Part shown: one piece after another, positions 8,760 through 18,763 of the stretch
Layout of the letters: the number at the start of each line of letters is the position of its first letter
Position numbering within the stretch: the first letter of the stretch is position 1
Origin: UBA2256 sp964453055
Lineage (GTDB): Bacteria > Spirochaetota > Spirochaetia > Treponematales > Rectinemataceae
Length of the DNA stretch: 64,000 nucleotides
Assembly (NCBI GenBank): GCA_964453055.1
Contig: CAYVOD010000003.1
Coordinates: forward strand, 16,484-80,483
Direction of reading: 5' to 3'
Translations under genes and position numbers: made by a program
The notes under the pieces: model-generated
Told to the model about the DNA's origin: nothing
The model's input: only the letters and a program-made list of their open reading frames with translations
Databases searched by the model: none

Positions 8760-9833
8760 ATGGAAAAAATCCGCTTCGGTCTCTACGGCTACGGCAAGGT
8801 CGCACAACTCCACGCCAAGGCCCTGGCGACGTGCGAAAACGCCCAGCTCGTGTCGGTCTGCGGCAGGGACAGGAAGAAGGCCGAGGCCTTCGCTGCCCAG
8901 TGGGGCATCGAGGCTAGGGCTTCCGCCCAGGAAATGGCCGATAAGGACAAGGCAGACGCGGCGATCGTCACTACCCCTCATCCCCTGCACGCCCGAAGCT
9001 CGCTGGAATGCCTTGGCGCGGGGCTTCATGTCCTGGTGGAAAAGCCCATGGCCCTCAGGGTAGCCGACTGCGACGCCATGATCGCCGCCGCCCTCGCCCA
9101 GCACCGCAGCCTCGGAGTCATAAGCCAGCGCCGCTGGTACCCCTCCACCAGGCGCATAAAGAACGCCATAGACCAGGGGCTGATAGGCGAGCCCCTCCTC
9201 GGCCAGGTTACCATCCTCGGCTGGCGCGACGAAGCCTACTACCGCTCCGATCCCTGGCGCGGCTCCTGGGCCGGCGAGGGCGGCGGCGTCATCGTAAACC
9301 AGGCGCCCCATCAGCTCGATCTCCTGGCCTGGTTCATGGGAAACGTGACGGGAGTGCAGGGCTCCTGGATAAACGCCAACCACCCCTATATCGAGGTGGA
9401 CGACTCGGCGGTGGCTACCGTGCATTTCGCCAACGGCGGCTTGGGTTCGGTCTTCGTCTCCAATTCGCAGAAACCGGGCATCCATGCGAAGGTCGCCGTC
9501 CACGGCAGCGCCGGCTCCTCCCTGGGAGTCCAGACCGACGGCGGCGCGATGTTCATAGCGGGGATGAGCGGGGTATTGGAGCCTCCCTATATCGATCTGT
9601 GGACGATACCGGGACAGGAAAGCCGGTTGGCCGCCTGGAAAGCCGAGGACGCCCTGTACTTTTCCCGCATCGATCCTACCTGGCATTTTTTCAAGCTGCA
9701 GATCGAAGATTTCGCGGCTGCGATACTCGAAGGCCGCAGGCCCGCAGTCATCGGGGAGGACGGACGCCAAGCGGTGAAAATAATCGAAGGCATTTACCGT
9801 TCGCGGGATACCGAAGCCCTGGTCAAGTTCTAG
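8760..9833 (+). CDS. Gfo/Idh/MocA family oxidoreductase
   Basis: 357 aa. An N-terminal Rossmann domain (FGLYGYGKVAQLHAKAL) and the family motif VEKPMALRVAD with the conserved Lys are seen, followed by the substrate domain (GAGEGGGVIVNQAPHQLDLL-like region with the His of the active site). Family members use NAD(P) to oxidise sugars or inositols, usually at a ring hydroxyl. It is the last gene of the gnd-kinase-dehydrogenase run and converges on the histidine kinase gene 53 bp away; I see no clear terminator in that gap. Confidence 0.92.
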   Translation: MEKIRFGLYGYGKVAQLHAKALATCENAQLVSVCGRDRKKAEAFAAQWGIEARASAQEMADKDKADAAIVTTPHPLHARSSLECLGAGLHVLVEKPMALRVADCDAMIAAALAQHRSLGVISQRRWYPSTRRIKNAIDQGLIGEPLLGQVTILGWRDEAYYRSDPWRGSWAGEGGGVIVNQAPHQLDLLAWFMGNVTGVQGSWINANHPYIEVDDSAVATVHFANGGLGSVFVSNSQKPGIHAKVAVHGSAGSSLGVQTDGGAMFIAGMSGVLEPPYIDLWTIPGQESRLAAWKAEDALYFSRIDPTWHFFKLQIEDFAAAILEGRRPAVIGEDGRQAVKIIEGIYRSRDTEALVKF

Positions 9834-9886
9834 CGCCGAACCTCGGTTCCCGGAATCCGCGTCCTAGTAAATTTTTGCCAGGCAGG

Positions 9887-12800
9887 TCAAGCCGATCCGG
9901 CCGCGGCCTTGCTTTTTTCGCCGAGCGCGGCCGCCTCCGCGATCCGCTCGGACTTCTTGTTGATCTCGTGGATAGCCTTGAACACGTACTCCCTGTCCTG
10001 GCCTTCGAATTCCAGCCGAGGCATGAGGCGGGAGAAAAAGCCCTGGACGAAGTGTTCCATCCGGGAAACCTGGTCTATGTAGTTGGACTCGTGGTTGAGC
10101 ATCATCACCGTGCAGGGAAGCGGCCGATTGTAGCTGCCGATCACCCTGAAGCCGAGTTTTTCGTACATGCGGATGAGTTTCGTCTCGTCGCTGAATACGT
10201 CCAGGAAAATGGTGTCAACGTCCCTTCCGCGAATATAGAGGTAAGATAGCACCATGAGACTGAAGGGGACGATCGAGCCCCGCTCTTCGCGGATGATCGC
10301 CAGACGATCGATCTCGGCATAGGGTTTTTCGCCGTCCAAGTACTGGGCTATATCGAAATTCTTCTGGATCGGGATTTTCCCTTCCAGGGCGCTCAAGTGC
10401 AGTGTGGTGGTTCCCACCGGCTGCATTCCTTTATACGCGAGCACGTGGAAGGCGTTCTCGTCTTCGCTTCTGCGGATGGTCTCTTCCAGATACCCTTTTT
10501 CGCCAACGAGGATCTTGCGCTGCAGGTAGAACGAGTCTTCGATCTGCCGCGAATCCTTGGCATGCAAAAAGCGTATCTTGTTTCGTTCCATATTGGCGGC
10601 GGGCAGAATGATCCGGAAGGTCGTTCCCTTTTTTTCCTTGGAATCTATGAGAATTCTTCCTCCCAGCTTGGAGACGATGTGGTGGGCGATCGAAAGACCC
10701 AGTCCCGTTCCCGCTCCCGGATCCTTGGTCGTGAAGAAGGGATTGAAGACCTTGTCGAGGTTTTCCTTCTGAATCCCCAGCCCCGTATCCTGAACGACGA
10801 TAGCCACGTCGGCTTCTTCTTGCTTGACCGCGAGACTCAGGGTTCCGTCCCCGTTCATGGCCTGTACGGCGTTGACGATGAGATTCAGAAATACCTGCTG
10901 CAGCTCGGTGGAATTGGCCTGCACCTCGCTTGCCTGGTCGTAATCCTTTTTCACCAGCACGGATCCGAAATCGATGCCGCGCATCGCGAGCTTCAACGAG
11001 TTTTCGAGGATCGCGACGGGCTTGACGAAGTCTGTCTGGCTCTTCGTCTTTCTCGAATAGACCATGAGGTCTCGTATGACCTCGGCGGCGTTCTGCGCGT
11101 ACCTGATGATATCCTGGGAGTATTCGCGCAACCTCGAATCCTCTGGAGTCTCCGGGAGCATGAGGTCGGCGGTTCCTAAAATCGCCCCCAGGGGATTATT
11201 GATCTCGTGCGCGATGCCCGACACCAGGGTTCCGATGCCGGCCAACTTCTCCGACTGCACGAGCTCCTCCTGAAGCGTTTTCTGCTTCGTGATGTCCTGG
11301 AAGAATTCCAGGAAAATCGGCGAAGAGGATTTAGGCACGGAAATCGGGTAGAAATTAAGGGAGAAAGTCAGCAGACCCTTCACGTCCTGACGCTCGGCGT
11401 TGAACGGTAGCCTCGTGTGCAGGCAGTCCTGGGCCAGGCATTCTATGCAAGGCCTGTCCCTGTTGAAAAAAGCCTTGTAGCACTTGTTGCCGATGAGCTC
11501 CTCGGCGGATTTTTCGAAATAGCGCCGGGCGGCGTAATTCACTTCGATTATGTTGTAGTTGATGTCTTGGATCGATATGGGCGTGGTGATGCCGTCGAAG
11601 AAGGCCTCCAGTTTGTTCCTGCTTATCTCCAGCTGGTTGTTTATGTTCTGCAGCCTCTTCTGCTGCTGGCGCAGCCGCTCGAAGGTTATGGCGTTCTCCA
11701 AGGCTACCGAGCACTGGACGCTCAGGAGCTGGAGCATTTCAATATCGAACTGATTGTAGTAATCCTTGTCCACCTGAGGACCCAGGACGATGAAGCCGTT
11801 GAGCCTTTCCTTGAACTTCAGGGGAAGCACGAGGCTGGCTTTTATCGTCTCTCCTGCGCCGCCCTTTTCCAGGGGCACCTCGATCATCCGCTGAGGCTGA
11901 TATAGGTATTGGACATCGCTCTTGTCGGCCCCCTGGTGAACGGTGAAGCTCCGGACCAGGTCGCTTCCGCGCTTCAGGCTTATGGATTGGTCTTGTCCCT
12001 CGACCAGGCCGCCCGCGAAGGGAAGTTTCTTGGCAACGTTTATCTTGTAATTCCTGTCGTTGAAATCGTTGACCAGCATGAAAGCCCACTCAAGCCCGAA
12101 GGTGGACAATATTTTCTCGATGGTGAGGTTTCCCAAGGTTTCCAAATCCACGATGGACGTAAGGCTTGCCGAGAAGACCCTCAGGCTCTGGTAATAGGTG
12201 AAGGTCTTGCCTCCGTATATCCTCTCGAGGAATGAGAGCGTCGTGGTCCTTAAGGGCGAGAGGACGATGGAGGTTATGAATCCGAGGATGAGGGCAAGAA
12301 GTAGGATCCTCGGAAACGGAATGCTCTTATCTAGGTGGAATACGGGCACGAAGAAAAAGAGGAACAGGGCGCCGGTAAGCAGGGAGACGAAGAAGGTGAG
12401 CAGAATATTGAGCACCGTGGAGGAATAGTGGATGAGGCGATACTTGTAGACGGCGAAGAATATTATGGCCGCGTTTATCGTGGCAGCCATGAGGTCGATC
12501 GGATACCTGCCCAGGGGCTTGTATAAATTGACCGCTACGCCGCCGATGATGATCGCCGCTCCGTAGATCAACAATTTCAGTGTCTTGCGCTTGAATCGGT
12601 TATCGCTTTCCTTGAGCTGCCGAGCGAGAAGTATTATCGAGAGCCCCAGGAAAAAATACGCGAGGGAATAGGACACCACGGCTCCAGGGCCCAAAACGTA
12701 GAAGAATCCCCCCTCGTCGAAGCCCGCGTCGGTGACCACCTTGGAGCTCAGGTTGAGATAGGCCATGAAGATGTAGATTATGTAGCCCGCGTAGAGGAAC

Positions 12801-13090
12801 ATCCTGTAGCGTCGCTTTTCCGTTCCCGAAAGGTGGATCATAGTGGCGAGGAAGGAAATGGGCCCTCCGAAAAGACCCATGAGCATGACCTTGTTCCATA
12901 CCAGGGGAGTGAGAAAGCCGGTATTGGCGTGCATCATGAAGGAGCCGAAACTCCACAGGGCCATGAAGAACATGTACTGGAGAAAAGATCCGTCGACCTT
13001 GTCCTTTCTGCTGTACAGTCCGAAGACGATGAAGACGATATATATGATGAAGGATAGTGCTGGAATCAGCGAAGATGCGTCCAGAATCAT
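9887..13090 (-). CDS. Membrane histidine kinase with C-terminal acyltransferase-like domain
   Basis: 1067 aa. In order: about seven or more membrane helices (1-285, like the 7TM histidine-kinase input region); a GAF-like domain (~305-470); coiled coil (~470-495); a PAS domain (~495-600) with four cysteines C537, C548, C551 and C556; a HisKA domain with phospho-acceptor H628 ([11 protein letters not shown]); and an HATPase domain ([28 protein letters not shown], to ~832). It then continues with ~180 residues (835-1015) resembling the FeeM/N-acyl amino acid synthase branch of the GNAT/autoinducer-synthase fold (EIDRLAI, then [16 protein letters not shown]), and a basic Ala/Lys tail. The last domain is not a usual kinase output. 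I chose ATG 13090 because the first membrane helix begins there. It is divergent from the ICMT-like and HD-GYP genes, which may be its partners. Confidence 0.88.
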
Positions 13091-13157
13091 GCCGGAATCC
13101 CCTGTTTTTAACAATGTCTGGCAAAACTCGGGGTATTGTAGCACAATATGTAAAGCA

Positions 13158-13748
13158 ATGGTACTAAATTCTTCGATAGGACTGGGTTTTTCTCTTCTGC
13201 TGCTCTCGGAGCTGCTGGAAATGAGGGGAACGAGGGCTTCAAGGGCTGTCCGCGGCCTCGGATACGGCATCGTGGCCTTGGCGCTTTTATTCTTCGCCTA
13301 TCCCGCGGCGGCCGCGATCAGCCAAGCGGCTGACGCGCCGGAAAGGTCGATCGCGTTATTGCGCGAGCGGCCTGCGCAGTTTTACCTGCTCCTCGCCCTC
13401 TCCCTTGCATTCGCAGCCATGCTATTCTGGACGGTCTTCCTGGAACTCGCCCTAGGCAAGAGAAAATTCAGGCTCGGAAACAGGGAGGTATTCAGCCGCG
13501 GCTCCTATGGGATATGCAGGCATCCGGGATTCTGGTGGCTCATTCTCTATCTGTTGCCTCTAGGTATTATCAGAGGTTTTTCGACTACTGTTTTCACCAT
13601 TCTACTCGTGGTATTCTTAAACTTCCTGCTGGTCTCGATCCAGGATCTGTATAGCTTTCCAAGATTTTTCAAGGATTACGAAGCGTATCGAAAAAAAGTG
13701 CCCTTTCTTATTCCGACGTTTTTGAAGAAGGGGATTCGCCGACATTAA
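13158..13748 (+). CDS. ICMT/PEMT-like membrane methyltransferase family protein
   Basis: 196 aa from ATG 13158; the start is uncertain because no good ribosome site is seen. About four to five hydrophobic segments. The stretch SYGICRHPGFWW and the later PRFFKDYEAYRKKVPFLIPT match the RHP...Y...VP pattern of isoprenylcysteine carboxyl methyltransferase and phospholipid methyltransferase relatives. Bacterial members are mostly uncharacterised; they would use SAM to methylate a lipid or small hydrophobic substrate. It sits 67 bp from the divergent histidine kinase start and 50 bp before the receiver/HD-GYP gene. Confidence 0.7.
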   Translation: MVLNSSIGLGFSLLLLSELLEMRGTRASRAVRGLGYGIVALALLFFAYPAAAAISQAADAPERSIALLRERPAQFYLLLALSLAFAAMLFWTVFLELALGKRKFRLGNREVFSRGSYGICRHPGFWWLILYLLPLGIIRGFSTTVFTILLVVFLNFLLVSIQDLYSFPRFFKDYEAYRKKVPFLIPTFLKKGIRRH

Positions 13749-13798
13749 AACGCGCTCCGGATGGACGCAAATCCGCTGGACTATGATGGAAGGACAAC

Positions 13799-14866
13799 AT
13801 GACAAGCAGCACGCGGCATACGATCCTCGTGGTCGACGACGATCAGTCGATAAGGAAGGTTCTCTCTCTCGGCCTGGAGAGATTGGGTTTCACGGTAAGG
13901 CTGTCATCCAACGGCCAGGAGGCCCTCGACCTACTGACTTCCGGCAGGCTGGACCCCGATTGCGTGCTTCTGGATATACGAATGCCCGTCCTGTCTGGCA
14001 GGGAAGCCCTGCCCAGGATTAGGGAGCTTTTCCCTCTTACGCCGGTGATCATGCTCACCGCCTATAACGATCTGGCCACAGGACTGGACGCGATGAAGAA
14101 CGGAGCCTTCGACTACCTGGTCAAGCCCAGCCGCCTGGAGCACATAGCCGAGGTAATAGGCAAGGCTATCCGCTATAGGGAAATAATGCGGGAAAAATTC
14201 GAGCTGGACAAAAAAAAGGAAGAATATCGGCTATCCCTCGAGCGCAGCATCGAATCCACGGCCCTCGAATTGAACGAAACCTATCGAAAGCTCAAGACCG
14301 CCAATATGCAGACCGTTCAGGCTCTTGCCGAAACCATAGAGGCGAAGGACCAGTACACCCAGGGGCATTGCGAGCGGGTGAAAAACCTTTCGCTGAAGCT
14401 TGCCCAGAAGCTAGCCCTGCCCGACGAACAGCTGGAAGCCCTGGAAATCGCCGCCCTGCTCCACGACATTGGGAAAATCGGCATTCCCGAGCGCATCCTC
14501 AATAAGACAGGCCCTCTGGAGCCCGAAGAAAACGAAGTGATAAAAATGCACCCTATCATCGGGGCGCAAATACTCTCCATCGTGGAATTATTCGCCAAGG
14601 CGGTGAACGGCGTGCGGCATCATCACGAGCGATGGGACGGCCAGGGCTATCCTGACGGAATCTCAGGCGAGGATATCAGCCCTTTGGCGAGAATCATCTC
14701 CCTGGCCGATACCTTCGACGCGATGGCCCAGACCAGGCCTTATAGGGGCGCCTTGCCCATGCAGACAATCCTGGAAGAGATCCGCGACCAGAGAGGCAAG
14801 CAATTCGCGCCGGAGGTCGTGGACGCTTTTTTCGACGCCCGGCTGTATGAGGACTATCTGAACTAG
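13799..14866 (+). CDS. Response regulator with HD-GYP (c-di-GMP phosphodiesterase) output
   Basis: 355 aa. Receiver domain 1-~125 with acidic DDD pocket (VVDDDQS), phospho-acceptor Asp in LLDIRMP, switch Thr in MLTAYND and Lys in YLVKPS. A coiled linker follows, then a full HD-GYP domain (~175-345): HCERVK, LLHDIGKIGIPE, HHERWDGQGYPDG and LADTFDAM. All metal and GYP residues are present, so it should hydrolyse cyclic di-GMP (or cGAMP). Phosphorylation by the neighbouring kinase is a reasonable guess. ATG 13799 has AAGGA upstream. Confidence 0.94.
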   Translation: MTSSTRHTILVVDDDQSIRKVLSLGLERLGFTVRLSSNGQEALDLLTSGRLDPDCVLLDIRMPVLSGREALPRIRELFPLTPVIMLTAYNDLATGLDAMKNGAFDYLVKPSRLEHIAEVIGKAIRYREIMREKFELDKKKEEYRLSLERSIESTALELNETYRKLKTANMQTVQALAETIEAKDQYTQGHCERVKNLSLKLAQKLALPDEQLEALEIAALLHDIGKIGIPERILNKTGPLEPEENEVIKMHPIIGAQILSIVELFAKAVNGVRHHHERWDGQGYPDGISGEDISPLARIISLADTFDAMAQTRPYRGALPMQTILEEIRDQRGKQFAPEVVDAFFDARLYEDYLN

Positions 14867-14889
14867 AAAGTCATACGTCCATAGTAAGC

Positions 14890-16038
14890 TCAAAACCTGT
14901 AGGTAAAGCGTCCCGGCACGGTTTCGCCTGTCTTGTTCCAGAAGACCGAGCGCTTGAAACCATAGAGAACAGCCTGGTCTATCTGGGAATCCCCCGAAGA
15001 CTGGAGAATCTCTGCCCCTCGCAGCTGGTTGTCCTTGGTGACCGTAAAGCCGATCACCACCGGGTTGAGGCTCTTGTTCTGCCTGTATTCTACCTTGGCG
15101 GGCTCGTAGCCCGCGTCCTCCAGTATCTGCCAAAGGGGTTCTCGCTGCTCCAAGGGCACATCGGCTTTCAGCTTGTAAGTCGTGCCGTCGAATTCATAAT
15201 ACGCGGTGAAAGCCCGCTTTCGGGCCTGGGCCGAGTAAATCACCACGTTGGGCGGCACGATGAGATCGGGAATCGCGTTATAGACCGAAGCCGGCACCGT
15301 CCGGGGCAGGGGGAGGCTCGAGTACACCGGCTGGTAGATATTCTGCCCCACCGTCCCTTGCGACCCGCCGAGAGTGGTGTCGGAAGAACTTCCCTTTTCC
15401 GACTTGCGAATGGTGACCGTTTCGCCCGAATAGGGGACGAGCCCTTTGCCGGGTACGTAGAGCATGGTCGATGTCTGGCTAATGTGTGAGCCTTGTTCCC
15501 TCTGGCCAGGCACCCAGGGTTCGGCGGGAGGCGCCTCCTCGGTCGCGGAATCCGGAACCGAGGCGGCTTGGGCGCTCGGTATCGCCGAGGGAGCGCCGGG
15601 CGACGCTTGGGTCGGCGCCGCCGCCACTGCGACGGTTTCGCTGGGCTCGGGTTTCGGGGCGGGCGGCGGCGCCGCTTTCGTAACAGCCTTCGAGGGACTG
15701 GGAGCGGCCTCTTCCACCGGTTTCTTGGGGCTTTCCACCTTAGGCGCCTCGGCTTTTTCCACCACCGTTTCGGTCTTCTTCGGAGTCGAGGGCTCGATCT
15801 TCTCGGCGGTCTCTCCCTCCTCGGAAGGCTTGAAAGAACCTAGGCCGACCTCGTTGGTGGTCGGTCCGGGCATGGTGATCATCACAGTCATGTTGGAGTA
15901 ATCCTCTTCCCTCGGGTTGAGAATCTCAAGGGCAAGCCCGACGGCGAAAGCGAGGATATACAGCCCGGCTGTTATGCCGATCGAAGTGAGTTTTCGCTTT
16001 CTCTCCTGCTTTTCGGCATAGCTTGCGATCGGATTCAT
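14890..16038 (-). CDS. TonB family energy transducer
   Basis: 382 aa. One N-terminal membrane anchor (about residues 18-38), a long Pro/Ala/Lys/Glu-rich periplasmic spacer (~75-170), and a C-terminal TonB-like domain (LWQILEDAGYEPAKVEYRQ ... VVIGFTVTKDNQLRGAEILQSSG ... RSVFWN). It would couple the ExbB/ExbD proton channel to outer-membrane receptors. The start overlaps the exbD stop by 4 bp (ATGA). No receptor gene is nearby. The C-terminal domain is somewhat unlike E. coli TonB and closer to AgmX/TonB-like proteins. Confidence 0.88.
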   Translation of the reverse strand: MNPIASYAEKQERKRKLTSIGITAGLYILAFAVGLALEILNPREEDYSNMTVMITMPGPTTNEVGLGSFKPSEEGETAEKIEPSTPKKTETVVEKAEAPKVESPKKPVEEAAPSPSKAVTKAAPPPAPKPEPSETVAVAAAPTQASPGAPSAIPSAQAASVPDSATEEAPPAEPWVPGQREQGSHISQTSTMLYVPGKGLVPYSGETVTIRKSEKGSSSDTTLGGSQGTVGQNIYQPVYSSLPLPRTVPASVYNAIPDLIVPPNVVIYSAQARKRAFTAYYEFDGTTYKLKADVPLEQREPLWQILEDAGYEPAKVEYRQNKSLNPVVIGFTVTKDNQLRGAEILQSSGDSQIDQAVLYGFKRSVFWNKTGETVPGRFTYRF

Positions 16039-16448
16039 CGAACCGCCTTTTCCTTGCGGGTAATGAGGCCAACATTCTCTATGCCGTTCATCCTGAAGGC
16101 GTCGAGCACCGAGATTATCAGCTGGTACGAGGCGCTCGCCCTGCCCTCCAGCACCGCCCGCAGGCTGCCCGAATCGGAACCGGCCACCCGCTGTTTCAGC
16201 GTGTCAGGCAAGCCTTCCAGGCTGGTTCTGGTCTTGTCTACGTAAATTTCGTTTTCCGACATGACGACGACGCTCAAGGCGGTAGAGGAGACCGACTGGG
16301 CTGTCCGAGAGCCGGGCAGGTCCAGGCTTATGCCCGGCGCTGCCCTGAAAGTCGTGGTGATCATGAAGAATATGATGAGCTGCAGGATGACGTCGATGAG
16401 CGGCGTCATGTCTATGCCCGTTTTCTTGGCCAGGCGGCGCGAGCTCAT
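16035..16448 (-). CDS. exbD: Biopolymer transport protein ExbD/TolR family
   Basis: 137 aa with one membrane helix near the N-terminus carrying the conserved Asp (TPLIDVILQLIIFFM), the proton-relay residue of ExbD/TolR. A periplasmic domain follows. It overlaps exbB by 4 bp and tonB by 4 bp, so the three are translationally coupled. ExbD versus TolR cannot be told apart; the TonB-family neighbour favours ExbD. Confidence 0.9.
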   Translation of the reverse strand: MSSRRLAKKTGIDMTPLIDVILQLIIFFMITTTFRAAPGISLDLPGSRTAQSVSSTALSVVVMSENEIYVDKTRTSLEGLPDTLKQRVAGSDSGSLRAVLEGRASASYQLIISVLDAFRMNGIENVGLITRKEKAVR

Positions 16449-17086
16449 AGTTCCTCCGAGCCGCTCTTCCCGGTGACGCCGTTATTGGCGTTGATGAGCA
16501 CCACGAGGGTGTTCACCCTGCTCTCGAGTTCGGTGAGGATATGGTTAACCCTGCTGACGAAGTAGTTGTAGAAAATAACCACCGGAACGGCTACCACGAG
16601 GCCGCCTACGGTGGTGATGAGGGCCTCGGAGACGCCGCTGGCCAGGGCTGCGGGATCGCTCACCGCGCCGAACTTGCCCAGGACGCCGAAGGCGCTCATG
16701 GTGCCCGTCACCGTGCCCAGCAGGCCGAGAAGCGGCGAGATCGTGCTGATCGTACCCAGGGCTGATAGTCCCTTTTCCAGGGCGGGAGCTTCCAAAGCGG
16801 CGGCGTCTTTCAGCAAATCCCGCTGGACGTCCTCGCCCTGATGGCGGTTTTCGATCCCGATCTTCAGGAGCGTGGAAAAAGGCGAGAGGTTCTGGTCGCA
16901 GATGGCCAGGGCCTCGTTGTAGTGACCCTCCAGAAGGCTCGCCTTGATGCGCACGAACAGCTTATTCTCGTCGCCGGAGATGCGGCGGAGATATAGAAAT
17001 CGCTCTATGATAATCACGCAGGCGACTACCGAAAGGGCCATGATGACCCAGAGGACAGGCCCGCCTAATACGATGAAATCGATCAT
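16445..17086 (-). CDS. exbB: MotA/TolQ/ExbB proton channel family protein
   Basis: 213 aa, with three hydrophobic segments in the ExbB arrangement: one near the N-terminus (VLWVIMALSVVACVIIIERFLYLRR) and two in the second half (TISTISPLLGLLGTVTGTMSAF; ALITTVGGLVVAVPVVIFYNYF). Ribosome site AAGGAGT before ATG. It is the first gene of exbB-exbD-tonB, separated from guaB by 143 bp that hold an A/T-rich stretch but no promoter I would insist on. Confidence 0.92.
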   Translation of the reverse strand: MIDFIVLGGPVLWVIMALSVVACVIIIERFLYLRRISGDENKLFVRIKASLLEGHYNEALAICDQNLSPFSTLLKIGIENRHQGEDVQRDLLKDAAALEAPALEKGLSALGTISTISPLLGLLGTVTGTMSAFGVLGKFGAVSDPAALASGVSEALITTVGGLVVAVPVVIFYNYFVSRVNHILTELESRVNTLVVLINANNGVTGKSGSEEL

Positions 17087-17229
17087 GAAGACTCCTTGCT
17101 GGTGAAAAATCCCTACTTTAGTTTATCGGAAATATACAGCCGGTCTGAACGAATATCCATTTCGGAAAAGAATTATCTCCAGCGGGAGGGCGGATTTGAG
17201 AATGTCATCCTGTCCGCCGGCTGCGGAGC

Positions 17230-18735
17230 CTATTCTCCCCGCTGGTAGTTGGGGGCTTCCCTGGTGATCGTTATGTTGTGGGCATGGCTTTCGATCAAGC
17301 CGGCATTGGTGATCCTGACGAACCTCGTCTTGCCCCGCAGGTCCTCCAGCGAAGAGGCCCCGGCGTAACCGCAGCCAGATCGCAGACCTCCGATGAGCTG
17401 GTATACGAAGTCGGCAAGCCTGCCCTTGTAGGGAACCATTCCCTCGACGCCTTCGGGCACGAGCTTGTCGGACACGGCACCGGACGAGGAGCCCGGGCTG
17501 CCCGCGCTCGAGGCGTAGCGATCCTTGCCCCAGCCCTGGAGTGCCGCCAGCGACCCCATGCCCCGATAGGTCTTATACTGCCTCCCGTTGTAGAGGACGA
17601 GTTCGCCGGGGGATTCCTCCAGGCCGGCAAGGAGGCTCCCTAACATTATCGCATGGGCTCCCGCGGCTATGGACTTGACCATGTCGCCGGAGAATTTTAT
17701 GCCGCCGTCGGCGATGGCTGGTATGCCGAAGGCCGCGGCGGCCTTTGCGCAGTGGTAGATCGCCGAAAGCTGGGGCATGCCGGCCCCGGAAATGATCCGG
17801 GTGGTGCAGATGGAGCCGGCGCCGACGCCGATCTTGACGGCGTCGGCGCCGGCCTCGGCGAGGGCCCTGACCCCTTCCGGGGTGACCACGTTGCCCGCGA
17901 TGACCGGCATCGAGGGGGCCGCCGCCTTGATGCGCCTGATCGCTTCGATCACTCCCTTCGAGTGGCCATGGGCGGTATCGATTACCAGGGCGTCCACGTT
18001 CCTGGCGCCGAGGAGGCTTAAGCGTTGTTCCAGGTCAGCGCCGACCCCGACCGCCGCCGCCACGAGTAGCCTTCCCTTAGAGTCGACGGCTGCGTTCGGA
18101 TAATCCGCCTTCTTAGCTATGTCTTTGACGGTTATCAGCCCCTTGAGCCTGCGCTTTTCGTCGGTGAGGGGGAGCTTTTCTATCCTGTGCTCCTGCAGGA
18201 TGTTCCTGGCCTGTTCCAGGGTGGTGCCCACAGGCGCGGTGATCAAGCCCTTGCTGGTCATGAAGGAGCTCACCGGGGCTTCGTCGTCCTCGGGTCCGCA
18301 AAACCTGATATCCCTGTTGGTGAGAATGCCCACAAGCTTCTTGTCCTCGCCGCTGGTGATGGGAATGCCCGAGATCTTGTACTTCTGCATCAGGCTCCGG
18401 GCTTCCGAGAGGGTAGCGGTTTTCTCCAGGCAAAGGGGGTCGAGGATCATGCCGGACTCCGAGCGCTTGACCTTGTCCACCTCGCTCGCCTGCTGCTCCG
18501 GGCTCATGTTTCTGTGAATCACTCCGATGCCCCCCATTCTCGCCAAGGCTATCGCCAAGGCGGACTCGGTGACCGTATCCATGGCCGCCGACAGCAGGGG
18601 AATATTGAGCCAGATCCCGGCTCCTATATGAGTCCTCGTATCCACCTGGCTCGGAAGGATTTCGCTCATGGCGGGGACGATGAGAACGTCGTCGAAGGTA
18701 AGGGCCGTTTCGGTCGCGAAAAGTTCCTCGTTCAT
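17230..18735 (-). CDS. guaB: Inosine-5'-monophosphate dehydrogenase
   Basis: 501 aa, the full length for IMPDH including the two CBS domains (about residues 95-215). It oxidises IMP to XMP with NAD+, the committed GMP step. Catalytic loop GAGSICTTRI with the nucleophilic Cys at about residue 305; N-terminal TFDDVLIVP motif; flap RGMGS near residue 395. It is the last gene of the purine run, 28 bp after purH. Confidence 0.97.
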   Translation of the reverse strand: MNEELFATETALTFDDVLIVPAMSEILPSQVDTRTHIGAGIWLNIPLLSAAMDTVTESALAIALARMGGIGVIHRNMSPEQQASEVDKVKRSESGMILDPLCLEKTATLSEARSLMQKYKISGIPITSGEDKKLVGILTNRDIRFCGPEDDEAPVSSFMTSKGLITAPVGTTLEQARNILQEHRIEKLPLTDEKRRLKGLITVKDIAKKADYPNAAVDSKGRLLVAAAVGVGADLEQRLSLLGARNVDALVIDTAHGHSKGVIEAIRRIKAAAPSMPVIAGNVVTPEGVRALAEAGADAVKIGVGAGSICTTRIISGAGMPQLSAIYHCAKAAAAFGIPAIADGGIKFSGDMVKSIAAGAHAIMLGSLLAGLEESPGELVLYNGRQYKTYRGMGSLAALQGWGKDRYASSAGSPGSSSGAVSDKLVPEGVEGMVPYKGRLADFVYQLIGGLRSGCGYAGASSLEDLRGKTRFVRITNAGLIESHAHNITITREAPNYQRGE

Positions 18736-18763
18736 CCTGGTCTGTCTCCTCTATAATATTGGC

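Noticed and set aside
9008..10249. 413-residue open frame on the plus strand over the oxidoreductase and kinase genes
   Set aside because: It runs across two real genes in a wrong frame; the translation is Arg/Pro-rich with no domain.
12843..13157. Long N-terminal extension of the ICMT-like protein
   Set aside because: The extra 105 residues would run antisense through the kinase N-terminus and are not membrane-like; the conserved part starts near 13158.
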